Of a stretch of 64,000 nt of DNA, positions 23,006 to 31,767 are shown one piece after another. Numbering within the stretch: the first letter of the stretch is position 1; the number at the start of each line of letters is the position of its first letter. The stretch covers positions 3,482,017 through 3,546,016 of the forward strand of contig NZ_JQML01000001.1 of assembly GCF_000744705.1 (NCBI RefSeq), given 5' to 3'. The stretch comes from Streptacidiphilus albus JL83. Its GTDB lineage: Bacteria > Actinomycetota > Actinomycetes > Streptomycetales > Streptomycetaceae. The notes beneath the pieces were generated by a model. That model was not told where the DNA came from, did no database searches, and saw only the letters and a program-made list of their open reading frames with translations. The position numbers and the translations under genes are program-made.

Positions 23006-23069
23006 GCCGGTATCCGGAACCTCCGACACGGAACTTCCGCACTATCCGACCGGTACTGACCGGTCCTGT

Positions 23070-23480
23070 TCAGTCCTTGGCCGAGGCCTCCGCGACGGCG
23101 TGCGAGACCGCGTCGTGCGCGGACCCCGCGGGTGCGCCGACCTCGACCGCGACCGCGGCCTCGGCCGCAGCCCCGGTCTGGGCGGCGGGCTGGGCGCCCG
23201 GCACCAGGTCGCCCTCCACCGGGAGTCCGGCCCGGATCCGCTCGATCCTGGCCAGCACCTTGCCGCGGAGGTCCGTCGGCGCGGTGTCGCAGCCGCAGGA
23301 CCGCTTCACCAGCGCCTTGATGGCCTGTTCCAGACCGTACTTCTCCAGGCAGGGCGAGCACTCGTCGAAGTGCTCGCGCAGCTTGGCGCAGTCGCCCTCG
23401 CCCATCTCGTTGTCGAGGTACTCGTACAGATGGTCGAGAACCTCGCTGCACGCGGTGTCGTGGTGGTTGCCGCAGCTCAT
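23070..23480 (-). CDS. rsrA: Zinc-containing redox-sensitive anti-sigma factor RsrA
   Basis: The 136-residue protein matches RsrA: Cys11, His37, Cys41 and Cys44 (HFDECSPC) fall at exactly the positions of the zinc ligands and redox cysteines of S. coelicolor RsrA, and a CGC pair follows at about 62. Reduced RsrA binds SigR; disulfide stress expels zinc and releases it. The tail (about 85-136) is an Ala-rich extension longer than usual. It starts within the sigR stop codon (ATGA overlap), giving fixed stoichiometry with its sigma factor. Confidence 0.95.
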   Translation of the reverse strand: MSCGNHHDTACSEVLDHLYEYLDNEMGEGDCAKLREHFDECSPCLEKYGLEQAIKALVKRSCGCDTAPTDLRGKVLARIERIRAGLPVEGDLVPGAQPAAQTGAAAEAAVAVEVGAPAGSAHDAVSHAVAEASAKD

Positions 23481-24211
23481 GAGCCCGACCCTTTCGCCTG
23501 GTCCTGGGGGGAACCGGCCCCGGCAGCGCTGCCGGCCGGGACCAGGCCACGGTCGCGCGCGTAGTCCTCCAGCAGGTCGCGCAACTGGCGGCGACCGCGG
23601 TGCAGACGGGACATCACCGTACCGATGGGTGTCCCCATGATGTCGGCAATCTCCTTGTAGGCGAAGCCCTCGACGTCGGCGAGGTACACCGCGATCCGGA
23701 ATTCCTCCGGGATGGACTGCAGCGCGTCCTTCACGTCGCTGTCCGGGAGGTGGTCGAGCGCGACCGTCTCGGCCGACCGCAGGCCCGTCGACATGTGCGA
23801 CTCGGCCCGCGCCAGCTGCCAGTCCTCGATCTCCTCGGCCCCGGTCCGCTGCGGCTCGCGCTGCTTCTTCCGATACGAGTTGATGAAGGTGTTGGTGAGG
23901 ATGCGGTACAGCCACGCCTTGAGGTTGGTGCCCTCACGGAACTGGTGGAAGGAGGCGAACGCCTTGGCGAAGGTCTCCTGCAGCAGGTCCTCGGCGTCCG
24001 CGGGGTTGCGGGTCATCCGCAGCGCCGCCGAGTACATCTGGTCCAGGTAGCCCAGCGCGTCCCGCTCGAAGCGGGCCGAGCGCTCGGTCTCGGTCTCCCC
24101 GACGGCGGCGCGGAAGGTGTCGCCGTCGGCGTCGTCGATCGAGAGATCCACAGCCTGCGGCTTCTGTTCCGCAGCCCCGGTCTCGTCCTCGGTCCCGGCG
24201 ACCTGACTCAC
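23477..24211 (-). CDS. sigR: ECF sigma factor SigR (thiol-oxidative stress), with upstream start for long isoform
   Basis: The 244-residue form has region 2 ([22 protein letters not shown]) and region 4 ([19 protein letters not shown]). SigR directs transcription of thioredoxin, mycothiol and protein-quality genes. I chose the GTG at 24211 as the short start, although its AGGAG abuts it. The frame is open upstream, and ATG 24370 has GGAAGG eight bases before it, adding 53 residues. This matches the unstable SigR' isoform of S. coelicolor (about 55 extra residues), made from the SigR-dependent promoter at 24414-24440. The gene ends in a 4-bp overlap with rsrA. Confidence 0.95.
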   Translation of the reverse strand: MSQVAGTEDETGAAEQKPQAVDLSIDDADGDTFRAAVGETETERSARFERDALGYLDQMYSAALRMTRNPADAEDLLQETFAKAFASFHQFREGTNLKAWLYRILTNTFINSYRKKQREPQRTGAEEIEDWQLARAESHMSTGLRSAETVALDHLPDSDVKDALQSIPEEFRIAVYLADVEGFAYKEIADIMGTPIGTVMSRLHRGRRQLRDLLEDYARDRGLVPAGSAAGAGSPQDQAKGSGS

Positions 24212-24413
24212 CTCCTGAGCGAAGAACGCACGGTCCACGGTGGTGGACCTGCTCGCAAGGGAGACTATCGGGCTCACGGCCGGACCGCCTGTGCCAACAG
24301 GCCACTCGGACCAGGACAGGAGGGTGCCCGCGTCGCCCTCAGGACGTGCGGGGCATGCCGCTGCAACCATGAGCACTGCCTTCCACTGACGCTGTGATGC
24401 CGACAATGGTGTG

Positions 24414-24440
24414 AACCAGGAGTGGCTCCCGGGCATTCCC
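24414..24440 (-). promoter_or_regulatory. SigR-dependent autoregulatory promoter
   Basis: On the minus strand GGGAAT (24440-24435) is followed after exactly 18 bases by GTT (24416-24414), an exact fit to the SigR consensus GGGAAT-N18-GTT. A transcript starting near 24408 would include ATG 24370 and so encode the long SigR' form, making the positive and negative feedback loop known in Streptomyces. Confidence 0.9.
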
Positions 24441-24496
24441 GCCCCAGCTCTCCGCCGTGCCGCCCGCGTTCGAATCTCCCGGGCCGGCCGGAGCAG

Positions 24497-25273
24497 TCAC
24501 AGCGGGAACAGGGTGTCCGCCGACTCCGGCTCCGGCGCCGACGGCGCGATCAGCTCCGGGCCGTTGTTGCGGAAGTTGCCGACCGCCGCCGAGACCGGGC
24601 GCACCTCCAGCCGCCCGGGCGGGGGCGGCGCCAGCAGCGCGCGGACCTCGGCCGGGTCGGTCAGCCCGGGGTCGAGCCAGTCGTCCCAGCGGTCCGACGG
24701 CAGGATCAGCGGCATCCGGGCGTGGATCCGCTCCAGCGCCGGCTCGGCGGCCGTGGTGACCACCGTGCACGTGGCCCACCAGGCGGCCGGCTCCGTCTCC
24801 GGCAGCCCGGGGTCGCGCCAGAACTCGTACAGCCCGGCCAGCGCCAGCACCGAGCCGTCGGCCGGGGTGAGGTAGTAAGGCTGCTTGCGGATCCTGGACC
24901 TGGGCGTGCCCGGCCCGGCGACGGGGGTGAACCACTCGAAGTAGCCGTCGGCCGGCAGCAGGCAGCGCCGCGCGGCGAACGGCCTGCGGTAGGCGGGCTT
25001 CTCGTGGACGGTCTCCGCCCTGGCGTTGAACATCTTCACCCCGACCTCGGGCGACTTCGCCCAGGACGGCACCAGCCCCCAGCGCAGCGTCCGCAACTGC
25101 CGTACCGGCTCCGGGCCCTGCTCCCGCACCGGCCGCTCCAGCACCGCGTACACCGGCTTGGTCGGCGCGACGTTCCAGTCCTGCTCCAGCGTCTCGGTGG
25201 GGTCCCACGCCGCGACGCCGAACAGTCCGACCAGGTCCTCGGGCTTCCGACTCGACGCATAACGACCGCACAT
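24497..25273 (-). CDS. SOS response-associated peptidase (SRAP; YedK/HMCES family)
   Basis: The 258-residue protein begins MCGRYA, with Cys2 as the catalytic residue exposed after Met removal, and has FNARAET, RRCLLPADGYFEW and the active His in IHARMPLIL. Family members form a thiazolidine DNA-protein crosslink with abasic sites in single-stranded DNA and shield them from cleavage. The ATG at 25273 is fixed because Cys must be residue 2; longer in-frame starts (to 25300) are rejected. It is divergently placed from the M50-like gene. Confidence 0.95.
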   Translation of the reverse strand: MCGRYASSRKPEDLVGLFGVAAWDPTETLEQDWNVAPTKPVYAVLERPVREQGPEPVRQLRTLRWGLVPSWAKSPEVGVKMFNARAETVHEKPAYRRPFAARRCLLPADGYFEWFTPVAGPGTPRSRIRKQPYYLTPADGSVLALAGLYEFWRDPGLPETEPAAWWATCTVVTTAAEPALERIHARMPLILPSDRWDDWLDPGLTDPAEVRALLAPPPPGRLEVRPVSAAVGNFRNNGPELIAPSAPEPESADTLFPL

Positions 25274-25455
25274 GCGTCCCACCATGCCATCCGGCAGCAC
25301 CCTCGCGTGCGGGGAACGGGTGGGGAACCGGCGCGGAACCGGCGGGGAACCGGCCGGAGCCCGGAACCGCGGCCCGGGTCGCGCACATCCTGTCGTGCGA
25401 GACTGCCTGCCTTCCGCAGCCTCCCGCTGCCCCCGAACGGAGTGAGGCGAGCCCG

Positions 25456-26169
25456 ATGCAGCCGCAGAGCATCAGCGCCGTGTGGGACCAGGTCACCGGC
25501 GTCCAGGCGGACCCCGGCCACGGCATCGTCTGGGCCACCGCCGCGGTCGCGCTGGTGGCGGCCGGTCCCGCGTTCGTCTGGCACTGGACCCGCAATGTGA
25601 TCACCATCGCCCACGAGGGCGGCCACGGCCTGGCCGCCGTGCTCACCCGGCGCCGGCTGCACGGGATCCGGCTGCACTCGGACACCTCCGGGCTGACCGT
25701 CTCCTCCGGCAAGCCGCACGGCCCCGGCATGGTGCTCACCGCCGCCGCCGGCTACACCGCCCCCTCGCTGCTCGGCGTCGGCGGGGCGTGGCTGCTGTCC
25801 GGCGGGCACATCACCGCACTGCTGTGGGCGGTGGTCGCGCTGCTGCTGGCGGTGCTGGTGAACATCCGCAACGCCTTCGGCGCGCTGACCGTGGTGCTCA
25901 CCGGCGGGCTCTGCTTCGCCGTCTCCTGGTTCGGCAGCGCCGCGCTCCAGGGCGCCTTCGCCTATCTGAGTGTCTGGTTCCTGCTGATCGCCGGGGTTCG
26001 CCCGATCGTGGAGCTGCAGCACAAGCGGCGGCGCGGCGGCGCCCCCGACTCCGACGCCGACCAGCTCGGGCGGCTGACCGGAGTGCCCGGGGTGCTCTGG
26101 GTGGTGCTCTTCCTGGTCGTCGCGATCGCCGCGCTGACCACGGGCGGTCGCTGGCTGCTCACCCGCTGA
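25456..26169 (+). CDS. M50 family-like membrane metallopeptidase
   Basis: The 237-residue protein has about six transmembrane segments. The second is followed by AHEGGHGLAAVL, giving His53-Glu54-X-X-His57 (HEXXH) at the membrane face, as in site-2-protease-like M50B enzymes. A possible third ligand region NIRNAFGAL lies in a later helix. Such proteases act in regulated intramembrane proteolysis or spore development; the substrate is unknown. It is 21 bp upstream of aroA and could be co-transcribed. The ATG at 25456 follows a GGAG-like stretch in GGAGTGAGGCGAGCCCG. Confidence 0.85.
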   Translation: MQPQSISAVWDQVTGVQADPGHGIVWATAAVALVAAGPAFVWHWTRNVITIAHEGGHGLAAVLTRRRLHGIRLHSDTSGLTVSSGKPHGPGMVLTAAAGYTAPSLLGVGGAWLLSGGHITALLWAVVALLLAVLVNIRNAFGALTVVLTGGLCFAVSWFGSAALQGAFAYLSVWFLLIAGVRPIVELQHKRRRGGAPDSDADQLGRLTGVPGVLWVVLFLVVAIAALTTGGRWLLTR

Positions 26170-26190
26170 ATGCGGATAGGCTCGGGGGTC

Positions 26191-27519
26191 ATGACCGACC
26201 ACCTGTGGCCCGCACCGACCGCGTCCGACCCTGTCGACGCGGTGGTCACCGTTCCCGGATCCAAGTCGGCGACCAACCGCGCCCTGGTCCTGGCGGCGCT
26301 GGCGGACGACCCCGGCTACATCCGGCGTCCGCTGCGCAGTCGCGACAGCACGCTGATGGCCGACGGCCTGCGGGCGATGGGGGTCGGCATCGAGTCCACC
26401 CTGAACAGCAGCAGCGGCGTCCCCGGCGGCGGCGACGCCTGGCGGGTGGTGCCGCTGCCGCTCGCCGGGCCGGCCCTGGTGGACGTCGGCAACGCCGGCA
26501 CGGTCATGCGCTTCCTGCCCCCGGTGGCCGCGCTCTGCGACGGACCGGTGAGCTTCGACGGCGACCCCCGCTCCTACGAGCGCCCGCTCGGCGGCGTGAT
26601 CACCGCACTGCGCGCCCTCGGCGCGCGGATCGACGACGACGGCCGCGGCGCGCTGCCGCTGACCGTCCACGGTACCGGCTGCCTGGTCGGCGGCACGGTC
26701 ACCCTCGACGCCTCGTCCTCCTCCCAGTTCGTCAGCGCGCTGCTGCTCTCCGGAGCACGCTTCCAGCAGGGCGTGGAGGTCCGCCACGTCGGCGACCCGG
26801 TGCCCTCGCTGCCGCACATCCGGATGACGGTGGAGATGCTGCGGGCCGCCGGCGCCCGGGTGGACGCACCCGAGGACGGCGGCGAGCCGGACGTCTGGCG
26901 GGTCGCCCCGGGCGCGCTGCTCGGCCGCGACCTGGTGGTCGAGCCCGACCTGTCCAATGCGGCCCCGTTCCTGGCCGCCGCCCTGGTCACCGGTGGCACC
27001 GTGCTGATCAGGGACTGGCCCCGGCACAGCAGCCAGCCCGGCGACCAACTGCGCGAGCTGCTCACCCGAATGGGCGGATCCGTCGAGCCGACCGACGAGG
27101 GGCTGCGCTTCCGCGGCACCGGCCGGGTCCACGGCCTGGAGGCCGACCTGCACGAGGTCGGCGAGCTGGCCCCGGTGCTCGCCGCGGTCGCGGCGCTGGC
27201 CGACTCCCCCTCCGTGCTGAGCGGCATCGCCCATCTGCGGGTGCACGAGACCGACCGGCTGGCCGCCCTCGCCGCCGAGCTGAACGGGCTGGGCGGCGAT
27301 GTCACCGAGACCGCCGACGGGCTGCGGATCAACCCGCGCCCGCTGCACGGCGGCGTCTTCCACACCTACCTGGACCACCGCCTGGCCACCGCCGCCGCCG
27401 TGATCGGGCTGGTGGTGCCCGGCGTCGAGGTCGAGGACATCTCCACCACCGGCAAGACCCTCCCGGACTTCCCCGGGCTCTGGGACTCCATGCTCACCGG
27501 CACCGTAGTGAAGGGCTGA
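26191..27519 (+). CDS. aroA: 3-phosphoshikimate 1-carboxyvinyltransferase (EPSP synthase)
   Basis: The 442-residue enzyme has VPGSKSATNRALVLAAL (phosphoenolpyruvate/shikimate site), NAGTVMRFL, a Lys/Arg-rich DPRSYERPLGGVI segment and the C-terminal DHRLATAAAVIGL motif. It joins shikimate 3-phosphate and PEP in aromatic amino-acid synthesis. Within the PEP-site loop NAGTVMRF the residue after NAG is Thr, as in class I enzymes. The start ATG 26191 follows GGGGG; a start at 26170 would add seven residues. rsgA follows after 10 bp. Confidence 0.96.
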   Translation: MTDHLWPAPTASDPVDAVVTVPGSKSATNRALVLAALADDPGYIRRPLRSRDSTLMADGLRAMGVGIESTLNSSSGVPGGGDAWRVVPLPLAGPALVDVGNAGTVMRFLPPVAALCDGPVSFDGDPRSYERPLGGVITALRALGARIDDDGRGALPLTVHGTGCLVGGTVTLDASSSSQFVSALLLSGARFQQGVEVRHVGDPVPSLPHIRMTVEMLRAAGARVDAPEDGGEPDVWRVAPGALLGRDLVVEPDLSNAAPFLAAALVTGGTVLIRDWPRHSSQPGDQLRELLTRMGGSVEPTDEGLRFRGTGRVHGLEADLHEVGELAPVLAAVAALADSPSVLSGIAHLRVHETDRLAALAAELNGLGGDVTETADGLRINPRPLHGGVFHTYLDHRLATAAAVIGLVVPGVEVEDISTTGKTLPDFPGLWDSMLTGTVVKG

Positions 27520-27529
27520 CCGCACCCCC

Positions 27530-28573
27530 ATGCGCCGTTACGGCGAAGACGCCGACGAGGACGACATCCGCGCCCGTCCCTCCCGCCGGGGCTCCCGCCC
27601 CCGCACCCGGACCCGACCCACCCACGACGACGCCGACGAGGGCATGGTGCTCACCGTCGACCGGGGCCGGTTCACCTGCCTGGTCGAGGCCGGCACCAAG
27701 CGCGAGCGCGAGATCGCCGCGATGAAGGCCCGCGAGCTGGGCCGCAAGGGCGTGGTCGTCGGCGACCGGGTCGCCATCGTCGGCGACCTCTCCGGCGAAC
27801 CCGGCGCGCTGGCCCGGATCGTCCGGGTCGAGGAGCGCACCACCGTGCTGCGCCGGACGGCGGACGACGACGACCCGTACGAGCGGATCGTGGTCGCCAA
27901 CGCCGACCAGCTCGCCATCGTCATCGCCCTGGCCGACCCGGAGCCCCGGGCCCGGCTGATCGACCGCTGCCTGGTGGCGGCCTTCGACGCCGGGCTGAAG
28001 CCGCTGCTGGTGCTGACCAAGTCCGACCTGGCCCCGGCCGAGCCGCTGCTGGAGCTCTACTCGCCGCTGGGCGTCAACCATGTGGTCACCCGCCGCGACG
28101 ACCTCGCGGCCGAGGGCGCCGAACTGGTGCGCCAACAGCTGCGCGGGCTGTCCACGGTCTTCATCGGCCACTCCGGCGTCGGCAAGACCACCCTGGTCAA
28201 CGCGCTGGTGCCGGAGCACCAGCGGTCCACCGGGGTGGTCAACGCGGTCACCGGGCGCGGTCGGCACACCACCACCTCGGCGCTGGCGCTGCGGCTGCCC
28301 CCGGCGCCGGACGCCAAGCGCGGCGACCTGCCCGGCTGGGTCATCGACACCCCCGGCTTCCGCTCCTTCGGGCTCTCCCACATCGAGCCGGCCCGGGTGG
28401 TGCTGGCCTTCCCCGACCTGGTGCCGGGCACCGAGGGCTGCCCGCGCGCCTGCAGCCACGACGAGGCCGAGTGCGCGCTGGACGCCTGGGTGGCCGAGGG
28501 CCACGCGGACCCGGCCCGGCTGTACTCGCTGCGCCGGCTGCTGCGGACCCGCGAGGCCCGCGAGGGCGACTGA
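27530..28573 (+). CDS. rsgA: Ribosome small-subunit-dependent GTPase A
   Basis: The 347-residue protein is a circularly permuted GTPase: the order is G4 (LTKSD), then G1 (GHSGVGKTTLVNAL), G2-like RGRHTTT and G3 (DTPGFRSFG). An N-terminal OB-like domain follows an acidic/Arg-rich tail, and a C-terminal zinc region EGCPRACSHDEAEC binds metal. It helps late 30S subunit maturation. It is 10 bp downstream of aroA, a conserved actinobacterial pairing, so co-transcription is likely. Confidence 0.95.
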   Translation: MRRYGEDADEDDIRARPSRRGSRPRTRTRPTHDDADEGMVLTVDRGRFTCLVEAGTKREREIAAMKARELGRKGVVVGDRVAIVGDLSGEPGALARIVRVEERTTVLRRTADDDDPYERIVVANADQLAIVIALADPEPRARLIDRCLVAAFDAGLKPLLVLTKSDLAPAEPLLELYSPLGVNHVVTRRDDLAAEGAELVRQQLRGLSTVFIGHSGVGKTTLVNALVPEHQRSTGVVNAVTGRGRHTTTSALALRLPPAPDAKRGDLPGWVIDTPGFRSFGLSHIEPARVVLAFPDLVPGTEGCPRACSHDEAECALDAWVAEGHADPARLYSLRRLLRTREAREGD

Positions 28574-28646
28574 GCCCTCCCGGATGCCGATACCGCCGCG
28601 CCGGGCCAGGATGTGGTGACCACGGCGGATCGGCAAGGGAGCGCGG

Positions 28647-28970
28647 ATGCCCTGGGTACTGGTGGTGATCGCCGGGTTCCTGGAGACCGGGTTCGCGGTC
28701 TGCCTCAAGCTCAGCCACGGCTTCACCCGGTTCTGGCCGGTCGTCGGTTTCGCGCTCTTCGGCGCGGGCAGCTTCGGGCTGCTGACCGCCGGGCTCAAGC
28801 ATCTGCAGGTCGGGCCCGCCTACGCGGTCTGGACCGGCATCGGCGCGGCCGGCACCGCGATCTACGGCATGGTCTGGCTCGGCGACACGGTCTCCGTGCT
28901 CAAGATCGTCTCCATCGGCCTGGTGCTGGCCGGGGTGGTCGGGCTGCAGCTCAGCGGCCTGGAGCACTGA
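28647..28970 (+). CDS. Small multidrug resistance family transporter (SugE/Gdx-like)
   Basis: The 107-residue protein has four transmembrane helices, with the essential Glu13 in AGFLETGFAV and the SugE-like YAVWTGIGAAGTAIYG segment. The WTGIGA motif fits the Gdx (guanidinium exporter) branch better than EmrE-type multidrug pumps. It functions as an antiparallel dimer exchanging protons for the cation. I see no guanidine riboswitch in the 73 bases upstream. The gene is 73 bp after rsgA and converges with the MarR regulator. Confidence 0.9.
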   Translation: MPWVLVVIAGFLETGFAVCLKLSHGFTRFWPVVGFALFGAGSFGLLTAGLKHLQVGPAYAVWTGIGAAGTAIYGMVWLGDTVSVLKIVSIGLVLAGVVGLQLSGLEH

Positions 28971-29009
28971 ACCCCGACCGGTCGAGCCCGCCCCGGCGCG
29001 CGGGACCGG

Positions 29010-29471
29010 TCACTCGCCCGGCGTGTTGGCGTCCCGCAACGCGCGCATCAGCCCCGCGAGCCGGGCGGCGCGCTCCTCCCCCAGAGGGGCCAGGAAGTGC
29101 TCGCGCAGCAGCGCGACATGGCGCCGCTGGGCCTCCTCCGCCAGCCGCTCGCCCTCGGCGGTCAGCGCCAGGAAGGTGACCCGGCGGTCCTCCGGCGAGG
29201 GCTGCCGTTCGATCAGTCCGGCCGTGACCATCCGGTCCGCCAGCTTGGTGAAACCCCCGCTGGTCAGCGTGGTCTCGCGGGCGAGCTGGGTCATGGTGAG
29301 CCGTCCGCCCGGGGTGCGCAGCAGCCGCAGCACCACCTCGAACCAGGAACCCGGCAGCGCCGGCCCGTCGATCGGCCCGACCCGGACCAGTTCCCCGGTC
29401 CGCGCATAGGCCTCGACCACCAGGCCCCACCAGGTGACCAGTTCCCGGTCGTCCACGCCTTCGTCACCCAT
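29010..29471 (-). CDS. MarR family transcriptional regulator
   Basis: The 153-residue protein has the winged-helix layout of MarR: LTMTQLARETTLTSGGFTKLADRMVTAGLIERQPSPEDRRVTFLALT, covering recognition helix and wing (Asp-Arg-Arg in the wing). N- and C-terminal helices provide dimerisation. It lies convergent to the SMR transporter and divergent from hisN with 76 bp between, so its operator is probably in that gap. Ligand unknown. Confidence 0.9.
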   Translation of the reverse strand: MGDEGVDDRELVTWWGLVVEAYARTGELVRVGPIDGPALPGSWFEVVLRLLRTPGGRLTMTQLARETTLTSGGFTKLADRMVTAGLIERQPSPEDRRVTFLALTAEGERLAEEAQRRHVALLREHFLAPLGEERAARLAGLMRALRDANTPGE

Positions 29472-29547
29472 GCTCCCAGCCTAGAGCCCGCTCCTGGGAG
29501 GCCGCCGAAGCTGGCCCCCGTCCCGCCTGATCGTTACTGTTCGGGGC

Positions 29548-30339
29548 ATGGCCGACTACCACGACGATCTTCGACTCGCCCACGTCCTCGCGGACCACGC
29601 CGACTCGGTGACGCTGGACCGCTTCAAGGCACTCGATCTGAAGATCGACACCAAGCCGGACCTCACCCCGGTCAGCGACGCCGACAAGGCGGTCGAGGAC
29701 CTGCTCCGCAACGACCTGCAGCGGGCCAGGCCCCGGGACGCGATCATGGGCGAGGAGTTCGGCAGCACCGGCCACGGGCCCCGCCGCTGGGTGATCGACC
29801 CGATCGACGGGACCAAGAACTACATCCGCGGGGTCCCGGTCTGGGCCACCCTGATCGCCCTGATGGAGCTGGGCCCGAACGGGGACCAGCCGGTCGTCGG
29901 CATGGTCTCCGCCCCCGCGCTGGGACGGCGCTGGTGGGCGGCCAAGGGCACCGGGGCGTTCACCGGCCGCAGCCTGACCAAGGCCAACCGGATCCAGGTC
30001 TCGGACGTCTCCCGGCTGGAGGACTCCTCCTTCGCCTACTCCTCGCTCACCGGCTGGGAGCAGCGCGACCGGCTCGACGCCTTCCTCGACCTCTCCCGCA
30101 CCGTCTGGCGCACCCGCGCCTACGGCGACTTCTGGCCGTACATGATGGTGGCCGAGGGCTCCGTGGACATCTGCGCCGAGCCCGAGCTGAGCATCTGGGA
30201 CATGGCCGCGACCTGCGTGATCGTGGAGGAGGCGGGCGGCCGCTTCACCGGCCTGGACGGCATTCCCGGGGTCCGCAGCGGCAACGCGGTGGCCTCGAAC
30301 GGGCTGCTCCACGGCGAACTGCTGCAGCGCCTGGGCTGA
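29548..30339 (+). CDS. hisN: Histidinol-phosphatase (inositol monophosphatase family)
   Basis: The 263-residue metal-dependent phosphatase has GEEFG, WVIDPIDGTKNYIRG and the WDMAA motif, the three metal- and phosphate-binding signatures of the IMPase family. The DPIDGTKNYIRGVPVW form is typical of actinobacterial HisN, which makes histidinol from its phosphate. A related inositol phosphatase is the alternative. The gene is followed by a GNRA-loop hairpin terminator. Confidence 0.88.
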   Translation: MADYHDDLRLAHVLADHADSVTLDRFKALDLKIDTKPDLTPVSDADKAVEDLLRNDLQRARPRDAIMGEEFGSTGHGPRRWVIDPIDGTKNYIRGVPVWATLIALMELGPNGDQPVVGMVSAPALGRRWWAAKGTGAFTGRSLTKANRIQVSDVSRLEDSSFAYSSLTGWEQRDRLDAFLDLSRTVWRTRAYGDFWPYMMVAEGSVDICAEPELSIWDMAATCVIVEEAGGRFTGLDGIPGVRSGNAVASNGLLHGELLQRLG

Positions 30340-30355
30340 GCGCCCGGCCGGACGC

Positions 30356-30385
30356 CCGCCGGAACGGAGAAATCCGCTCCGGCGG
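30356..30385 (+). terminator. Hairpin terminator after hisN
   Basis: CCGCCGGA (30356-30363) pairs with TCCGGCGG (30378-30385), then after one mismatch CGGA pairs with TCCG around a GAAA tetraloop. It starts 17 bp past the hisN stop. No T tract. Confidence 0.75.
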
Positions 30386-30534
30386 AACTCGTGTTCGGTC
30401 CGACGACGTTGGCCGGGTACGGTTCAAGGGATTTCTTACCGAAGCCCCGCACCTGCCTGCCGCACCCCCCTGCCCTCCCGCACTCCCCTGTCCTGCCGTC
30501 CCCCGTGCTCTGCCGTCCCCGTGGAGGATCCCCG

Positions 30535-31209
30535 GTGTCCTGGATCAGCGACCACCTGCTGACACTCAACGGCACCCTGGTGCTGCTCGCGGTCTTCCTG
30601 CTGCCGGCCCTGGAGTCCTCGGTCTTCCTGGGCTTCATCATCCCCGGCGAGACCGCCGTGGTGATCGGCGGCGTGACCGCCTACAACGGCACCAACGCGC
30701 TGTGGGCGGTGCTGCTCGCGGCGATCGTCGGCGCGATCCTCGGCGACAGCATCGGCTACGCCATCGGGAAGAAGTGGGGCGACGCGCTGCTGCGGCGGAT
30801 CCCGCACCGGATCCTGAAGCCGGCGCACATCGCCCAGAGCAAGGACCTGATCTCCCGGCTCGGCGGACGGGCCGTCTTCGCCGGACGCTTCGCGGCGGCC
30901 CTGCGGGCGCTGGTGCCGGGGCTGTGCGGGGTGTCGGAGATGCGCTACCGCACCTTCGCCGTGTGGAACATGCTCGGCGGCGCGGTCTGGGCGACCGGCT
31001 TCGTCCTGCTCGGCTACTTCGCCGGGGCGAGCTGGCACCGGATCGAGTCCTACGCCAACACCGCCAGCTGGGTCCTGGTCGGCGTCGGCGTGGTGGCCGT
31101 CGGCGGACTGCTCTACCTCAAGCACCGGGCCGAGAAGCGCGCCTCCGCGCGCTTCGAGGAGCAGCCGGAGGCCCCGGACAGCGAGTCCGCGCATTCGGTC
31201 CGCCCCTGA
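30535..31209 (+). CDS. DedA family membrane protein
   Basis: The 224-residue protein carries DedA/SNARE-associated signatures: LESSVFLGFIIPGE (the E...P-GE motif), the GDSIGYAIGKKWG loop and FAGRFAAALRALVPGLCGVSEM with the conserved Arg before the third helix. DedA proteins are flippase-like transporters that recycle undecaprenyl phosphate or phospholipids. The GTG at 30535 has GGAGG seven bases upstream; the long in-frame region to 30391 is pyrimidine-rich leader and rejected. The final 35 residues are a hydrophilic tail. Confidence 0.92.
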   Translation: MSWISDHLLTLNGTLVLLAVFLLPALESSVFLGFIIPGETAVVIGGVTAYNGTNALWAVLLAAIVGAILGDSIGYAIGKKWGDALLRRIPHRILKPAHIAQSKDLISRLGGRAVFAGRFAAALRALVPGLCGVSEMRYRTFAVWNMLGGAVWATGFVLLGYFAGASWHRIESYANTASWVLVGVGVVAVGGLLYLKHRAEKRASARFEEQPEAPDSESAHSVRP

Positions 31210-31242
31210 CCGCAGGCCCGCTGGACCGCCCCGACTTGGACC

Positions 31243-31264
31243 GTGTCTAATTCCGTATGGACAC
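31243..31264 (+). promoter_or_regulatory. Candidate Fur-family operator upstream of catR-like gene
   Basis: An imperfect inverted repeat with arms GTGTCTA (31243-31249) and TGGACAC (31258-31264) lies 42 bp before the start of the Fur-family gene. Fur/PerR-type regulators commonly repress their own genes from such sites. Assigned by position and symmetry only. Confidence 0.45.
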
Positions 31265-31305
31265 CAATCCCGAACTGGCTCCGACCGGCTGTTATCCTGG
31301 GCCCC

Positions 31306-31722
31306 ATGAGTGACCTGCTGGAACGCCTCCGAAGCCGCGGCTGGCGGCTCACCTCGCAGCGGCGGGTCGTGGCCCAGGTCCTCGACGGGGACCACGTCCA
31401 CTTCACCGCCGACGAGGTCCATGCCCGCGCGGTGGCACTGCTGCCGGAGATCAGCCGGGCCACCGTCTACAACACCCTGGGCGAACTGGTGAGCCTCGGC
31501 GAGGTGTTGGAGGTCAGCACCGACGGGCGGGCCAAGCGGTACGACCCCAACGCCCACCACGCCCACCAGCACCTGGTGTGCTCCTCCTGCGGCACCATCC
31601 GCGACGTCCACCCCCAGGGCGACCCGATCGCGGCGCTGCCGGCGGACGAGCGCTTCGGCTTCGCCATCGCGAACGTCGAGGTCACCTACCGGGGCACCTG
31701 CCCCGACTGCGCCTCGGCCTGA
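31306..31722 (+). CDS. catR: Fur family regulator (CatR/PerR-like)
   Basis: The 138-residue protein has the Fur winged helix (WRLTSQRRVVAQVL ... ISRATVYNTLGELV) and zinc-site cysteines in CSSCG and CPDC, with HAHQHLVC at the start of the metal-binding domain. It resembles CatR of S. coelicolor, a peroxide-responsive repressor of the catalase gene catA, more than Fur or Zur. No catalase gene lies next to it in this window, so its target is elsewhere or differs. ATG 31306 is used; a longer frame from 31243 would cover the putative operator. Confidence 0.85.
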   Translation: MSDLLERLRSRGWRLTSQRRVVAQVLDGDHVHFTADEVHARAVALLPEISRATVYNTLGELVSLGEVLEVSTDGRAKRYDPNAHHAHQHLVCSSCGTIRDVHPQGDPIAALPADERFGFAIANVEVTYRGTCPDCASA

Positions 31723-31767
31723 CGCAGCGCCGACCGGCCCCGGGCCCCGAAGGCCGGCCGGTCGGCC

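Noticed and set aside
28574..28646. Guanidine riboswitch before the Gdx-like SMR gene
   Set aside because: The 73-base gap lacks the ACGR-loop hairpin pair or the ykkC core.
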